Origin: Linnemannia elongata
Lineage: Eukaryota; Mortierellomycota; Mortierellomycetes; Mortierellales; Mortierellaceae
Length of the DNA: 64,000 nucleotides
Reading direction: 5' to 3'
NCBI GenBank assembly: GCA_036320915.1
Contig: JAXBDG010000015.1
Coordinates: 1 to 64,000, forward strand
Part shown: piece by piece, positions 1 to 8,783 of the stretch
How the letters are laid out: each line of letters starts with the position of its first letter
Position numbering within the stretch: the stretch's first letter is position 1
Position numbers and translations under genes: made by a program
Notes under the pieces: model-generated
Told to the model about the DNA's origin: nothing
Seen by the model: the letters and a program-made list of their open reading frames with translations, nothing else
Database searches by the model: none

Positions 1-509
1 ACCCTAAAAAAACCCTAAAAAAACCCTAAAAAACCCTAAAAAACCCTAAAAAACCCTAAAAAACCCTAAAAACCCTAAAAAACCCTAAAAAACCCTAAAA
101 AACCCTAAAAAACCCTAAAAAACCCTAAAAAACCCTAAAAAACCCTAAAAAACCCTAAAAAACCCTAAAAAACCCTAAAAAACCCTAAAAAACCCTAAAA
201 AACCCTAAAAAACCCTAAAAAACCCTAAAAAACCCTAAAAAACCCTAAAAAACCCTAAAAAACCCTAAAAAACCCTAAAAAACCCTAAAAAACCCTAAAA
301 AACCCTAAAAAACCCTAAAAAACCCTAAAAAACCCTAAAAAACCCTAAAAAACCCTAAAAAACCCTAAAAAACCCTAAAAAACCCTAAAAAACCCTAAAA
401 AACCCTAAAAAACCCTAAAAAACCCTAAAAAACCCTAAAAAACCCTAAAAAACCCTAAAAAACCCTAAAAAACCCTAAAAAACCCTAAAAAACCCTAAAA
501 AAACCCTAA
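1..509. repeat. Telomeric repeat array, 10-bp unit CCCTAAAAAA
   Basis: About fifty head-to-tail copies of CCCTAAAAAA run to base 509. A few units carry five or seven A instead of six. The C-rich strand reads inward from base 1, as expected for the left end of a chromosome, so the G strand ending at the terminus is TTTTTTAGGG. This is longer than the TTAGGG of most fungi. The window therefore begins at a true chromosome end. Confidence 0.97.
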
Positions 510-651
510 CAACCTTTAAAATCCCTAAAAAGTCCTCAAAAGCTGAAAAAACCCTGAAGTTTTGAATTATGCATTACAATTCTCAAAGAGTGTCGACAAC
601 GTTATGCAAATGACAAAGTGTTCTCCAACTTTTGAAAATTTGATAATTAAT
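510..651. repeat. Degenerate telomeric repeats and subtelomeric spacer
   Basis: Imperfect telomere-like units (AACCTTTAAA, ATCCCTAAAA, AGTCCTCAAA) continue to about 557. About 95 bp of AT-rich sequence follows with no gene or repeat that I can recognise. The decay inward is typical of old telomeric units no longer maintained by telomerase. Confidence 0.8.
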
Positions 652-729
652 GGGAATCGTCCAGGGTCCAAATGGTCGTATAACCCATTAAATATCCACA
701 GCTGTTGTATGAACTGGTGGTGATACAAA
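652..729. mobile_element. Truncated family-A TIR end
   Basis: This stretch starts GGGAATCGTCC and matches the outermost 78 bp of the family-A TIR at 1053 with one visible substitution. It stops abruptly at ACAAA, where a family-B TIR begins. It is the left tip of another family-A copy interrupted by a family-B insertion. Its remaining body and right end are not in the window. Confidence 0.75.
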
Positions 730-997
730 GGCAATCGTCCACATCCCTAATACATGAGGAAGCACCATAGGAGTGGTCGATCGTGTATAATATCAGGCAA
801 CTTTTAAAAACCATGGATACAGGAGGCAGAGGATTTGTATAGATGGTAGTGGTGGGTAAGAGGAGGTGGATAATATGGGTGGTGGTGCAAAGGATAGGCA
901 AATGGTGGTTTGGGGGGGGGGGGGGGGGGGTGTAGTTTTCCACTGGCCGAGGGCGCATACCCCCCCTTGTGAGATTCCACCTATAACCCCCCACCTA
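730..997. mobile_element. Family-B-like left TIR remnant with G-tract hairpin
   Basis: It begins GGCAATCGTCCAC and follows the family-B left TIR for about 220 bp, including the long G run at 911-930, TGTAGTTTTCCACTGGCCGA and a C run near 960. It then diverges. It is interrupted at 998 by the start of element B. No coding region of this copy survives. It also preserves an uninterrupted version of the site where element A inserted (GATCGTGTATAAT near 778-790). Confidence 0.75.
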
Positions 998-1052
998 GGC
1001 AATCGTCCACATCCCTAATACATGAGGAAGCACCATAGGAGTGGTCGATCGT

Positions 1053-1428
1053 GGGAATCGTCCAGGGTCCAAATGGTCGTATAACCCATTAAATATCCAC
1101 AGATGTTGTATGAACTGGTGGTGATACAAAGGGTTGTAGATTTTAAAAAGACTGTAGGAATAAAAGGTAGACATCCATAATAGACCATAATGTCCAGTTG
1201 TAATGGAAAAAGAAATGGTAACGAAAGAGTGCTGACATGTTTACATTTGTTCACGCTAGTTAAATCAAGGCGTAAAGGGGGGGTGTAGTTTCAGAACGGC
1301 CGATGGTCTGACCCCCCACCTACAGCCTTTCCATTACACATACGCACTCTTGTAAAAACGTTCCACACCAGGCATTATCAAGGGTGTAATTGACGTTATC
1401 ATGCATGTTAAACTGCTGTCCTGCATAA
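1053..1428 (+). repeat. Left TIR of element A
   Basis: This 376-bp stretch is the inverse of 10625-11001 with very few differences (one indel near 1408). It contains TTTTAAAAAG near 1142, the G7 run at 1277-1283, TGTAGTTTC, GGCCGATGG and a C6 run at 1312-1317. An ATG at 1401 lies inside the TIR, which argues for the downstream ATG at 1440 as the transposase start. Confidence 0.92.
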
Positions 1429-1439
1429 GTTTTAACATC

Positions 1440-2699
1440 ATGGAGACAACATTTGGAGACAAGCCCATGCCAAAAAAACTTGTACGACTGTTTGACGGTC
1501 TACTGGAGGATGAATGGGCATTCCTTGATGAACCATGGCCAATGTGCCCGAAGATCAAGACGTTTCACCGTTCAGAGTTTAAGCAAATCAAGAGAATACA
1601 GGACATGAAAGCCGTGTTGATGAAGCGACTTGGTCCCATCCCGGTGTTTTTTTTCCTGACTAAAATATGGGGTAAGCATTATTTCCCTGGGCCATTTAAC
1701 TTGCTGGAGAAAGGCATTGCATTCCTGTACTTTTTCGTCGCTGGAGAGACTATGGATTCCATGTCGCAATACATGCCAAAGTCCACCTTCCATGTCATAT
1801 ACAGCACCTTCCTCAAGGCGGAGCGTGCGATGTTTAACAAGGAGATCAAACGCTGTTTTGCATCTATGTTTTCGTCTTTGGAGATTCGCATTCGAACGTC
1901 TAACTGGAAAAATCCACCAATGTTCAAGCATGTTACACTCATGCTAGATGGTCATGATTCACGTGTAACATATGGAGAGGATAAAGCCGCAATGTACTCG
2001 TTTAAGCTCAAGAAATCAGGTTTGAGAACACAAGTGGCTATCGATGCCAATGGAATGGTACTCTTCGTATCCAAATCAGCACCATGCCGTGATAACAACG
2101 ATGGCAAAATGCTGCTAGAGATGGGCATTGGAAAAAAGATCGACAGCATGGACTGTGTTGCCCTTGATGGTGGATACACACTGCAAATACCTGATCTTCT
2201 AGAGAAAGAACAGTTGGAGGAGCATAACGTTTGTTTTCCCGTCCGCAAGAAACGCATGCAGCCACTTCACGAGGAGGAAACTAATTTTAATGCCATGTTT
2301 GGTGGGTTTCGATCCATGTCAGAGGATACGTTTGGTGACCTCATGAAAACATTTAAAAAGTTTAACAACAAGGAGATTGTACGAACAGCATGCAAAACGG
2401 AATTTAATCTTGCTTTTCGCCTTTGTCTCCTCTTATTAAATGTTCGCAACTTTGTACGTGCACTGGACATCGAGGATATCCCAACTCATCGTGCGTGGAT
2501 GGATGAAGGAGTAGACTATCCGCGCGAGAGGCAACTTGCTCCAGAATTAACACAAACTGTCACAGTACAATACAAACTGGAAAGTGGATTGGAATTGCAA
2601 AGAATGCAAGAAGAATTTTTGGGATTGGATGTTGCCTCGGATGATGATGAACAAATGTCGAATGCAGACGACGATAACAGTAGTGTAGCCAGTCTATGA
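1440..2699 (+). CDS. Element A transposase (PIF/Harbinger/IS5-like DDE)
   Basis: Intact, intronless, 419 aa from ATG 1440; the upstream ATG at 1401 lies within the TIR. Homologous along its length to the transposases at 5306, 11347 and 18712. The catalytic triad can be placed by pattern: first Asp in LDGHD, second Asp in ALDGGYT, and Glu in SEDTFGDL, the last matching the R-x(n)-E-x-x-F-G helix of DDE_Tnp_4 proteins. The SYKLKKSGLRTQ-like stretch between the Asp residues matches the family pattern Y-S-x-K. The N-terminal part contains a helix-turn-helix-like segment (MPKSTFHVIYSTF). The C-terminal tail is acidic. Expected to cut and join the TIR ends. Its stop is 47 bp from the convergent ORF2 stop, with a TTTTTAAAAA palindrome between. 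Confidence 0.85.
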   Translation: METTFGDKPMPKKLVRLFDGLLEDEWAFLDEPWPMCPKIKTFHRSEFKQIKRIQDMKAVLMKRLGPIPVFFFLTKIWGKHYFPGPFNLLEKGIAFLYFFVAGETMDSMSQYMPKSTFHVIYSTFLKAERAMFNKEIKRCFASMFSSLEIRIRTSNWKNPPMFKHVTLMLDGHDSRVTYGEDKAAMYSFKLKKSGLRTQVAIDANGMVLFVSKSAPCRDNNDGKMLLEMGIGKKIDSMDCVALDGGYTLQIPDLLEKEQLEEHNVCFPVRKKRMQPLHEEETNFNAMFGGFRSMSEDTFGDLMKTFKKFNNKEIVRTACKTEFNLAFRLCLLLLNVRNFVRALDIEDIPTHRAWMDEGVDYPRERQLAPELTQTVTVQYKLESGLELQRMQEEFLGLDVASDDDEQMSNADDDNSSVASL

Positions 2700-2732
2700 A
2701 CAGACAGACTCATGCATATATATCTATACAAA

Positions 2733-2742
2733 TTTTTAAAAA
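2733..2742. promoter_or_regulatory. TTTTTAAAAA boundary palindrome, element A, between convergent ORFs
   Basis: A perfect 10-bp palindrome in the 47-bp gap between the transposase and ORF2 stop codons. Equivalent motifs lie between every pair of genes in these elements. Its position 3' to both genes suggests a bidirectional 3'-end signal, but copies elsewhere precede start codons. Confidence 0.5.
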
Positions 2743-2746
2743 CTTG

Positions 2747-3459
2747 TCAAACATGCTCGCACTTGATATCGTCTATGCCATGTGAGCGAGATTTCCTCAC
2801 AGCACGAAATGTCATGAACGGAACACCATCAACACTACCAGCTCTCTGTGTACCATCAACATGTTCTGCCCGCCATTGTCTCCAAATTTTGCCCAAAGAT
2901 TTTCCAGCGCGTACCTTTAATCCACACGCTGTAATAAAATGCCACCGATGTTCACCGCGATATTCCTTGTAACCAGCTGCCACAATGGTATACTCTGTGT
3001 CAGGTTCCAAGATTTGGTAGTCTGCCATATATAGCGACACATGAATGGCCTTCAGGTGTAGTACATTCGTGTCATCGTCCTCGTCATCATACTCGAAGAT
3101 TTCTGCCAGTGGATTGCTAGTACTTCTATGTCCACGTTTTGGCCAGGCAATCGAGATATTGTCAACTTCGACAATTCCTACTTTGCAAAACTTACGCGCA
3201 CCATTAGGCGACGCTTCCCTGGATGGAAACATGCCTTTTTGCGAACCAGGAACTAATGTAATGGCAGTACATCCTGGCTCTCGCATATATGTTACTGTAT
3301 CGCCAATCTCTACGTTGCCTTCGTCGCTTACACTTGCGCTTATGTAGTATATAGGTCTATCGTTAAAGGAGTAGTTAGCCAGCAATAACGGGACAATGGC
3401 AGGGTCAACCTTCCTCCACATATATCCATACTTCTTGGAGGTAACAGAATTCCACCAAT
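2747..3459 (-). pseudogene. Element A ORF2, C-terminal part (gene split by insertion)
   Basis: Encodes the C-terminal 237 residues of the ORF2 family, starting inside the conserved FAYCHWWNS motif and running to a stop at 2747. The rest of the gene lies at 9283-10264, displaced by the element at 3460-9279. The two parts plus one AAT duplication add up to 565 codons in frame, matching the intact 563-aa copy at 12629. An apparent start just upstream belongs to the inserted repeat. The gene was therefore intact before the insertion. Confidence 0.9.
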
Positions 3460-3955
3460 GGCGACCATCCAAGCATAAGATATACAGCATAGACTTTTAA
3501 AAAACAAGGAATATACCTTGCGCATTAGCCTCCACTTGTATTTATCACCTGGTTCTAATCTCCAAGTACAAGTTACATGCAGAGCACCTGCACCAAACTT
3601 TTATACTCTAGCCTGTCGATGATATTACATTGCGAATAATCTGCTCATGTTTCGTTGCTTCACGTCTTGAATGTCAGCAATTAGAAATAAATGTTGCTTC
3701 ATACTCTTGAAGGCTACACACAAGATGTAGACCACCCGTGATCTTTCCCTCCACAGTCCACGATGCCCTCCACTGTGATAACACGGAGAGCGAACAGAGA
3801 TTTCGTGTGGACATCATCTAGTCTCAACAGGGATTGCTATAGTATACCTGCTCACCATGACTTGATTCCACCATGAATCCTGCTTGTTGATGACCTTGAT
3901 GTTTTTAAAAGTATACAAGATATGCAATAGTATGAGCTAGCCTAAAATATTCCCC
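3460..3955 (+). repeat. Direct terminal repeat, left copy
   Basis: 496 bp from GGCGACCATCC to AATATTCCCC. I see no difference from the right copy. It contains CTTTTAAAAAAC near its start and GTTTTTAAAAG near its end, and no coding region. Its inner flank is TAGCTGATACG. Confidence 0.95.
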
Positions 3956-4002
3956 TAGCTGATACGATCTCTACCCACACATTCACGGCATAAAAAAACA
4001 CA

Positions 4003-4299
4003 CCAATAACTGTGTAAGTGGATTTTCACGAAATAAACGATGTGTATTATCCTACACCCTATTTTCACAACACATTCACATCACGAAGCTACCAATACAT
4101 TTATGACATAAAAAACTCACCAATAACTGTGTAAGTGGATTTTCACGATTTAGACAGTTCTTATACATAATCCCATGCAGACGCGACACATCTTTTCCAT
4201 TTTAACATCTGACAAAGCAACCCATACATTCATGGGTTTTTTATCTCTGTCTTATTTTTTTAAAACCTTACCAATAACTGTGTGAGTGGATTTTCACGA
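4003..4299 (+). repeat. Three dispersed 29-bp iterons
   Basis: A 29-bp motif beginning CCAATAACTGTGT and ending GGATTTTCACGA occurs at 4003, 4120 and 4271 in the same orientation, with one A/G difference. Shorter related stretches (ATGAAATAGCTGAT) recur near 4330 and 4412. These copies occupy most of the 760-bp non-coding part between the left repeat and the first gene. Regularly repeated sites like this commonly bind a replication or transposition protein; that role is inferred. Confidence 0.75.
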
Positions 4300-4713
4300 A
4301 GTACGCGATACATGTTTCTGTCTGTTCCATCATGAAATAGCTGATACAAATCTCTATCGGTACGATACAACCATTCACGAAATAAACGATCCATCTGCTT
4401 ATCTGATCCATCATGAAATAGCTGATGCAAAACCTTGTAGGAGTTACGATACATTCACGAGAATAACGATAGAAATAGTTTGTTTTGCAAAACTGCTAGA
4501 TAACCAACACGACCATTCATGCTTAAGATCCATGGCATGAACGTTTTAAAAGGGGGTCCATGCTCTGATCTATAACCTACACTGATGGCTACTATACCAA
4601 TAACCTATTACACGATAAAACATCTTGTATGCATGTTGTCTTTAGTAGGCGGGAATAGTTACAAAAATATCTGATCTTTTCGACCACGAATCCTGACTGT
4701 TGATGAGTGTATC

Positions 4714-5031
4714 CTACTGGTCCATGGTTAACTTTCTAACTTTTTTTGTCAGCTTGGAAATTTCTTTATCCATATTCTCAACGTGTTCTGCAAGGTCTTG
4801 TACTATTGCCACTTGTTTTTTTAGTTGTTTAACATAGCTTTGATGGCTCTTTAGGATCTTGTCTTGTTTCTCCAATATCTTCTCGATCTTGTCATGCATC
4901 GAGACAAGACCAACCTTTCTGCGAGTGGCTGCCAAGGCTACGGCACATTTTTTACATGTGGTAGGATTTGTTTTATAAAAATCCTCTGCCTCTTTTCGTA
5001 CTTTACACTCTACACATTTTTTCTGTGACAT
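4714..5031 (-). CDS. Zinc-ribbon / coiled-coil protein of the direct-repeat element
   Basis: Intronless, 105 aa. Residues 1-30 contain two CxxC pairs (KKCVECK and TCKKCA) about 16 residues apart, a probable zinc ribbon or treble-clef finger. Residues 40-105 are lysine- and glutamate-rich with heptad spacing, a coiled coil that probably oligomerises. Divergent from the transposase at 5306, with a 274-bp gap containing a T7A6 motif at 5169-5181. A DNA-binding accessory or regulator of the element is a reasonable guess. Short CxxC proteins of this form are also frequent in large DNA viruses, but similarity at this length is weak evidence of origin. Confidence 0.7.
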   Translation of the reverse strand: MSQKKCVECKVRKEAEDFYKTNPTTCKKCAVALAATRRKVGLVSMHDKIEKILEKQDKILKSHQSYVKQLKKQVAIVQDLAEHVENMDKEISKLTKKVRKLTMDQ

Positions 5032-5283
5032 TGTATGTTATTCGGCCCAAGCGTGTTTTTTGCCTTCTTATCACTCCATTTTGTCTATTCTAAATTATTG
5101 GATAACCTCGCGTGTTTAGACTACATGTAGTGCTACTTGCCTTCCACCAAACCACCAACAATAGTATATTTTTTTAAAAAACATGTAATGTGCTTTCAAG
5201 CCTTTTGCATAACATAATATTTTACAGCTGATGTGCGATATAGGATAATAGTAAGACACTGACACATTCACCAACAGCAAAAC

Positions 5284-5292
5284 CTATAAAAG
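5284..5292 (+). promoter_or_regulatory. TATA box of the transposase at 5306
   Basis: CTATAAAAG lies about 15-20 bp before the ATG at 5306. This is very close to the start codon and implies an extremely short 5' leader, in keeping with the compact layout of the element. Confidence 0.5.
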
Positions 5293-5305
5293 AGGAAAGT
5301 ACATC

Positions 5306-6607
5306 ATGACTTTAAATCAGCATTTCAACCACCTTCTCGACAAACAATGGTTGTTTCTTGAGGAAGGGTGGCCATTTGTTCCAGTAAGCACAAACAATCG
5401 TACTGTTAACAAGGAGGTAGCATTCATGAAAACTATAAAGTCCACACTCATGGCGCGTCTTGGTGCCATTCCAGTCTTTTTCTTTCTTACAGTTATATGG
5501 CCAAATGTAAAGTACCCTGGCCCGTATCGTAAAGTAGAGAAGGGTCTTGTGCTTCTTTACCATTTGGTGAAAGGTGCATCTATGGAACAAATGTCACCGT
5601 TTCTTCCAAAGAGCAGCTTCTTTGCTGTCTATTCCACGTTTTACAAGACAGAATATACCGCGCATGACAAGTTTATTACATCTTGTCTTGCCAACATGTT
5701 CTCAACAATTACCATTCGTCTCTTGTCAGCTAATAAGAAGAATCCTCCGCTCTTTAAACAAGTTACATTGCATCTTGATGGCCATGATACCAGGGCGACC
5801 TATCAAGGTGAGACTTCTGCAGAGATGTATTCTTACAAGCTAAAGAAATCTGGTCTGCGCACTCAAGTCGTAATGGACTGTAATGGTATGGCACTATGGG
5901 TGTCCAAGTCTGCATCATGTAAAAACTATGCTGATGGTACAATGTTGCTCTCGATGAAGTTGGATAAAAAGATGCATGCAATGGATTGTGTGGCTGTTGA
6001 TGGAGGGTACACACAGTTTTTAAAGACACTAGCCGAAAAGTCTGATCTTACTTTGCATAACTTTACACATCCATTTCGAAGGAAGAAACATCAGGATCTG
6101 ACCTCACAAGAGACCGAGTACAACTCTATATTTGGAAGCTTTCGTTCACAGATGGAGGCACTATTTGGAGAACTAGGCAGTGTGTTTGAGCGACATAACA
6201 ACCGAGCTCCTATAATTACAGAGAAGAAGAATACATACAACCTACAGATGAAGTTGGCCTTGCTGCTTTTAAATATCAAGAGAATGGTAGCAATGTTAAA
6301 GCTTACTTCTGAGCCAATTCATACATCTTGGATGCGTGATGACTTCGACTACCCAGGCGAGAACCAAGATGTCGAACAAACAATGGACTACTTTCCTATA
6401 AATGCATTACTGGAGGATGGTGATACCATGGCAAGGATGCAAGAAGAGTTTTTGGGTATGGCCATTGGTGATGAAGACATTACAATGGACCATATGCAGG
6501 AACACGCCACCATTGGTTTTGCGATCCCCAGATGGAGTGCAAAACGTAAATCTGCAGCCATGACGAATAAGACGCAAGATGCAGATGGTGAGGATCATGA
6601 TCTGTAA
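5306..6607 (+). CDS. DDE transposase of the direct-repeat element
   Basis: Intact, intronless, 433 aa. Clearly homologous to the other three transposases: FLPKSSFFAVYSTF (helix-turn-helix-like), first Asp in LDGHDTRATY, SYKLKKSGLRTQV, second Asp in AVDGGYT, Glu in MEALFGELGSVF. It has a longer C-terminal tail with basic and acidic patches. It is the most diverged of the four and the only one without a linked ORF2 and small ORF. Preceded by a TATA box and followed by a T8A6 motif at 6647-6660. Probably mobilises this element, although the usual long TIRs are absent, so its true substrate is uncertain. Confidence 0.85.
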   Translation: MTLNQHFNHLLDKQWLFLEEGWPFVPVSTNNRTVNKEVAFMKTIKSTLMARLGAIPVFFFLTVIWPNVKYPGPYRKVEKGLVLLYHLVKGASMEQMSPFLPKSSFFAVYSTFYKTEYTAHDKFITSCLANMFSTITIRLLSANKKNPPLFKQVTLHLDGHDTRATYQGETSAEMYSYKLKKSGLRTQVVMDCNGMALWVSKSASCKNYADGTMLLSMKLDKKMHAMDCVAVDGGYTQFLKTLAEKSDLTLHNFTHPFRRKKHQDLTSQETEYNSIFGSFRSQMEALFGELGSVFERHNNRAPIITEKKNTYNLQMKLALLLLNIKRMVAMLKLTSEPIHTSWMRDDFDYPGENQDVEQTMDYFPINALLEDGDTMARMQEEFLGMAIGDEDITMDHMQEHATIGFAIPRWSAKRKSAAMTNKTQDADGEDHDL

Positions 6608-6745
6608 GAACTTTTTACAAATATGCACAAGGATGATGCCTTTTAGTTTTTTTTAAAAAAGTGCTTAGATGCTACTCGTCTTGTTGTTGTAGGAATATCT
6701 AACAGATATTTTATTTCTTCCAATTTTCCGATAACAATTATAAGC

Positions 6746-8761
6746 ATGTACGTCCAGTTGACCGAGATTGTCTCCAAAGCCGCCAAGCTGTTTTGCAACA
6801 TAACAGGAGTGGAGCTGAAGGCAAAGCAAGTAAAGAAGATTATCAAAGCACTTGCTGACGATGACAATGTGCAAAAGCACTATTTTTGCGAGGCTAAATG
6901 TGTCTCGTCCGAGCGCATTTGCATGAAGAAAGTAGATGATGAGGGCATGTGTTGTTATATTCATGATCCTGATCGCAAGTGCCAGGGAAACAACATCAGT
7001 GGCGTTAAATGCCGTTCTGTTGCAAAGGTAGGTGAAACACACTGCCGTCGACATCTCGACCAAGCAGGGAGGCATGTAAAGAGGAGCACGAAGGTATCCA
7101 CAAGCAGCGAAGATGAGAGACCTGCCAAAAAGGTCAAACGTGATGCTAAAAAGACAAAGAATCGTCACAGTTCTGTAGATTCAGACGCTGATGACTCTGC
7201 AGAGGACAAGATTCGCAGGAAAAAAGCAAAGAAACCTCGTACTCCTGAGCATGTCGATGCAGATGTTGATGATTCTTCAGAGGATGACACACCACGCATG
7301 AAGTCCAAGGTCAAAGAATCGCGGCACTCACACACTCTAGAGGATACCAACTCTGAGGAGGAAGAGGATGAGAATGTATCTGATAGAGAGTCCAGTTATG
7401 GCGCATTGCCGCTAAGCTCAAAGGTGCTTGACATTACGTCCAAGAAGAAAGTACCATCTGCAAAGAAGGGAAAATGGGTCAAGTGTCCATTCAACGATAA
7501 CCTTGAGTATGCCAGAAACTTTACAGTAAATGGTAAACACATCTTGAAGTTGCGAAAAAAAGATGCTTACCACCATTTGTATACAGCAAAGAACTTGTCC
7601 GCAGATGATACAGTTTTCCAAGACTTGACAAGCAAAGAAAGTCGTATTCTCGAGAAGATGGGTCTGCGTCAAACAACAAAGGCGGAGAACCAAAAGATAT
7701 TCCCAGATGAGTCCGATGAGGAATCCGACGACAAAGAGGCATCTGAAGATAAGGAATCCGATGGTTCCAACGAATCATCTGAAGATAAGGAATCCGATGG
7801 TTCCAACGAATCATCTGAAGAAGCTGAGGCGGAAAAGTTGGTGAAAGGAAATAAAAAGCTCAAGCCTACGAGCATATGCAAGGGTTTTACTAAACCAGGC
7901 GCAAAGTGCACAAAGCCTGTTGCCAAGGGTGAATATTGCACATTGCATCATACTCAAGCATCCAATCATGTAAGCAAAAAGAATGTTACATGGGAAACGT
8001 TTCCTTTGGCAGACAACCTAGAATACACATATGACATTTGTATTAGAGGTAGATATCCTCTGAAAAAGCGTAAAGAGGATTTAGTTGTTAAGTTGGTAAC
8101 AAAGGAACAACTCTCACGTCCAGATGAATGGTATATGGGTACGATGACTCTTCAAGACAAGGAGGAACTTTTTATTATGGGACTTGTGCCAGAAGAGTAT
8201 AAGCCTTGCCCACAACAGAAACAAGCAGATAACATAGCTGACAACTGCTTAGATGAAGAACAATCGGATAGCTATGATAGCAAGTATGATGACGATTCCG
8301 CATTCCTCATAAGTAGCTTGCACAAGAATTCTCCCATAGCTGATACCTGTTTGGATGACGAACAATCGGATAGCTATGATAGCAAGTATGATGACGATTC
8401 CGCATTCCTCATAAGTAGCTTGCACAAGAATTCTCCCATAGCTGATACCTGTTTGGATGACGAACAATCGGATAGCTATGATAGCAAGTATGATGACGAT
8501 TCCGCATTCCTCATAAGTAGCTTGCACAAGAATTCTCCCATAGCTGATACCTGTTTGGATGACGAACAATCGGATAGCTATGATAGCAAGTATGATGACG
8601 ATTCCGCATTCCTCATAAGGACGATGCAAAAATATGTCGTCCGAAAACTCTTGGTGAAACCAGGGAAGAAGCCCTCGATAACACCTCCCTTGGAGACTAT
8701 CAACGAGGACCCTCCCTTGGTCAGACGTAAGGTAACATTGGAGGCTGACGATGAGCCATAA
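6746..8761 (+). CDS. Cys/His-repeat protein with tandem acidic repeats
   Basis: Intact, intronless, 671 aa. Three small Cys/His modules of the form C-x(8-10)-C-x(8-10)-C-x2-H occur: two near residues 45-107 (CMKKVDDEGMCCYIH; CQGNNISGVKCRS...CRRH) and one near 375-400 (CKGFTKPGAKC...YCTLHH). Two homologous segments of about 70 aa contain DNLEY and end in (I/F)xxMGL, following the linker after each Cys/His region, so the protein is built from duplicated modules. Between them are Lys-rich and Asp/Glu/Ser-rich linkers. Residues about 501-625 are four tandem 34-aa repeats. No enzyme motif is visible; a nucleic-acid or chromatin-binding role is inferred. The Cys/His module resembles domains annotated in giant viruses and some bacteria (DUF5763-like); this is from memory and unverified. 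Confidence 0.7.
   Translation: MYVQLTEIVSKAAKLFCNITGVELKAKQVKKIIKALADDDNVQKHYFCEAKCVSSERICMKKVDDEGMCCYIHDPDRKCQGNNISGVKCRSVAKVGETHCRRHLDQAGRHVKRSTKVSTSSEDERPAKKVKRDAKKTKNRHSSVDSDADDSAEDKIRRKKAKKPRTPEHVDADVDDSSEDDTPRMKSKVKESRHSHTLEDTNSEEEEDENVSDRESSYGALPLSSKVLDITSKKKVPSAKKGKWVKCPFNDNLEYARNFTVNGKHILKLRKKDAYHHLYTAKNLSADDTVFQDLTSKESRILEKMGLRQTTKAENQKIFPDESDEESDDKEASEDKESDGSNESSEDKESDGSNESSEEAEAEKLVKGNKKLKPTSICKGFTKPGAKCTKPVAKGEYCTLHHTQASNHVSKKNVTWETFPLADNLEYTYDICIRGRYPLKKRKEDLVVKLVTKEQLSRPDEWYMGTMTLQDKEELFIMGLVPEEYKPCPQQKQADNIADNCLDEEQSDSYDSKYDDDSAFLISSLHKNSPIADTCLDDEQSDSYDSKYDDDSAFLISSLHKNSPIADTCLDDEQSDSYDSKYDDDSAFLISSLHKNSPIADTCLDDEQSDSYDSKYDDDSAFLIRTMQKYVVRKLLVKPGKKPSITPPLETINEDPPLVRRKVTLEADDEP
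8248..8620 (+). repeat. 102-bp coding minisatellite (34-aa repeats)
   Basis: Four near-identical tandem units encode a repeat containing DDEQSDSYDSKYDDDSAFLI. The first unit has a few differences and the last is cut short at IRTMQKY. Near-identity points to recent unequal exchange or replication slippage. Confidence 0.9.
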
Positions 8762-8783
8762 AACCTTTTTAAAACCTTTACTA

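Noticed and set aside
1401..1439. Upstream ATG of the element A transposase
   Set aside because: It lies inside the TIR, whose other copy has an indel at this point, and the homologous proteins start at the position of ATG 1440.
4003..4299. CRISPR-like array
   Set aside because: Only three copies, spacings of 117 and 151 bp, partly repeated spacers and a eukaryotic context.
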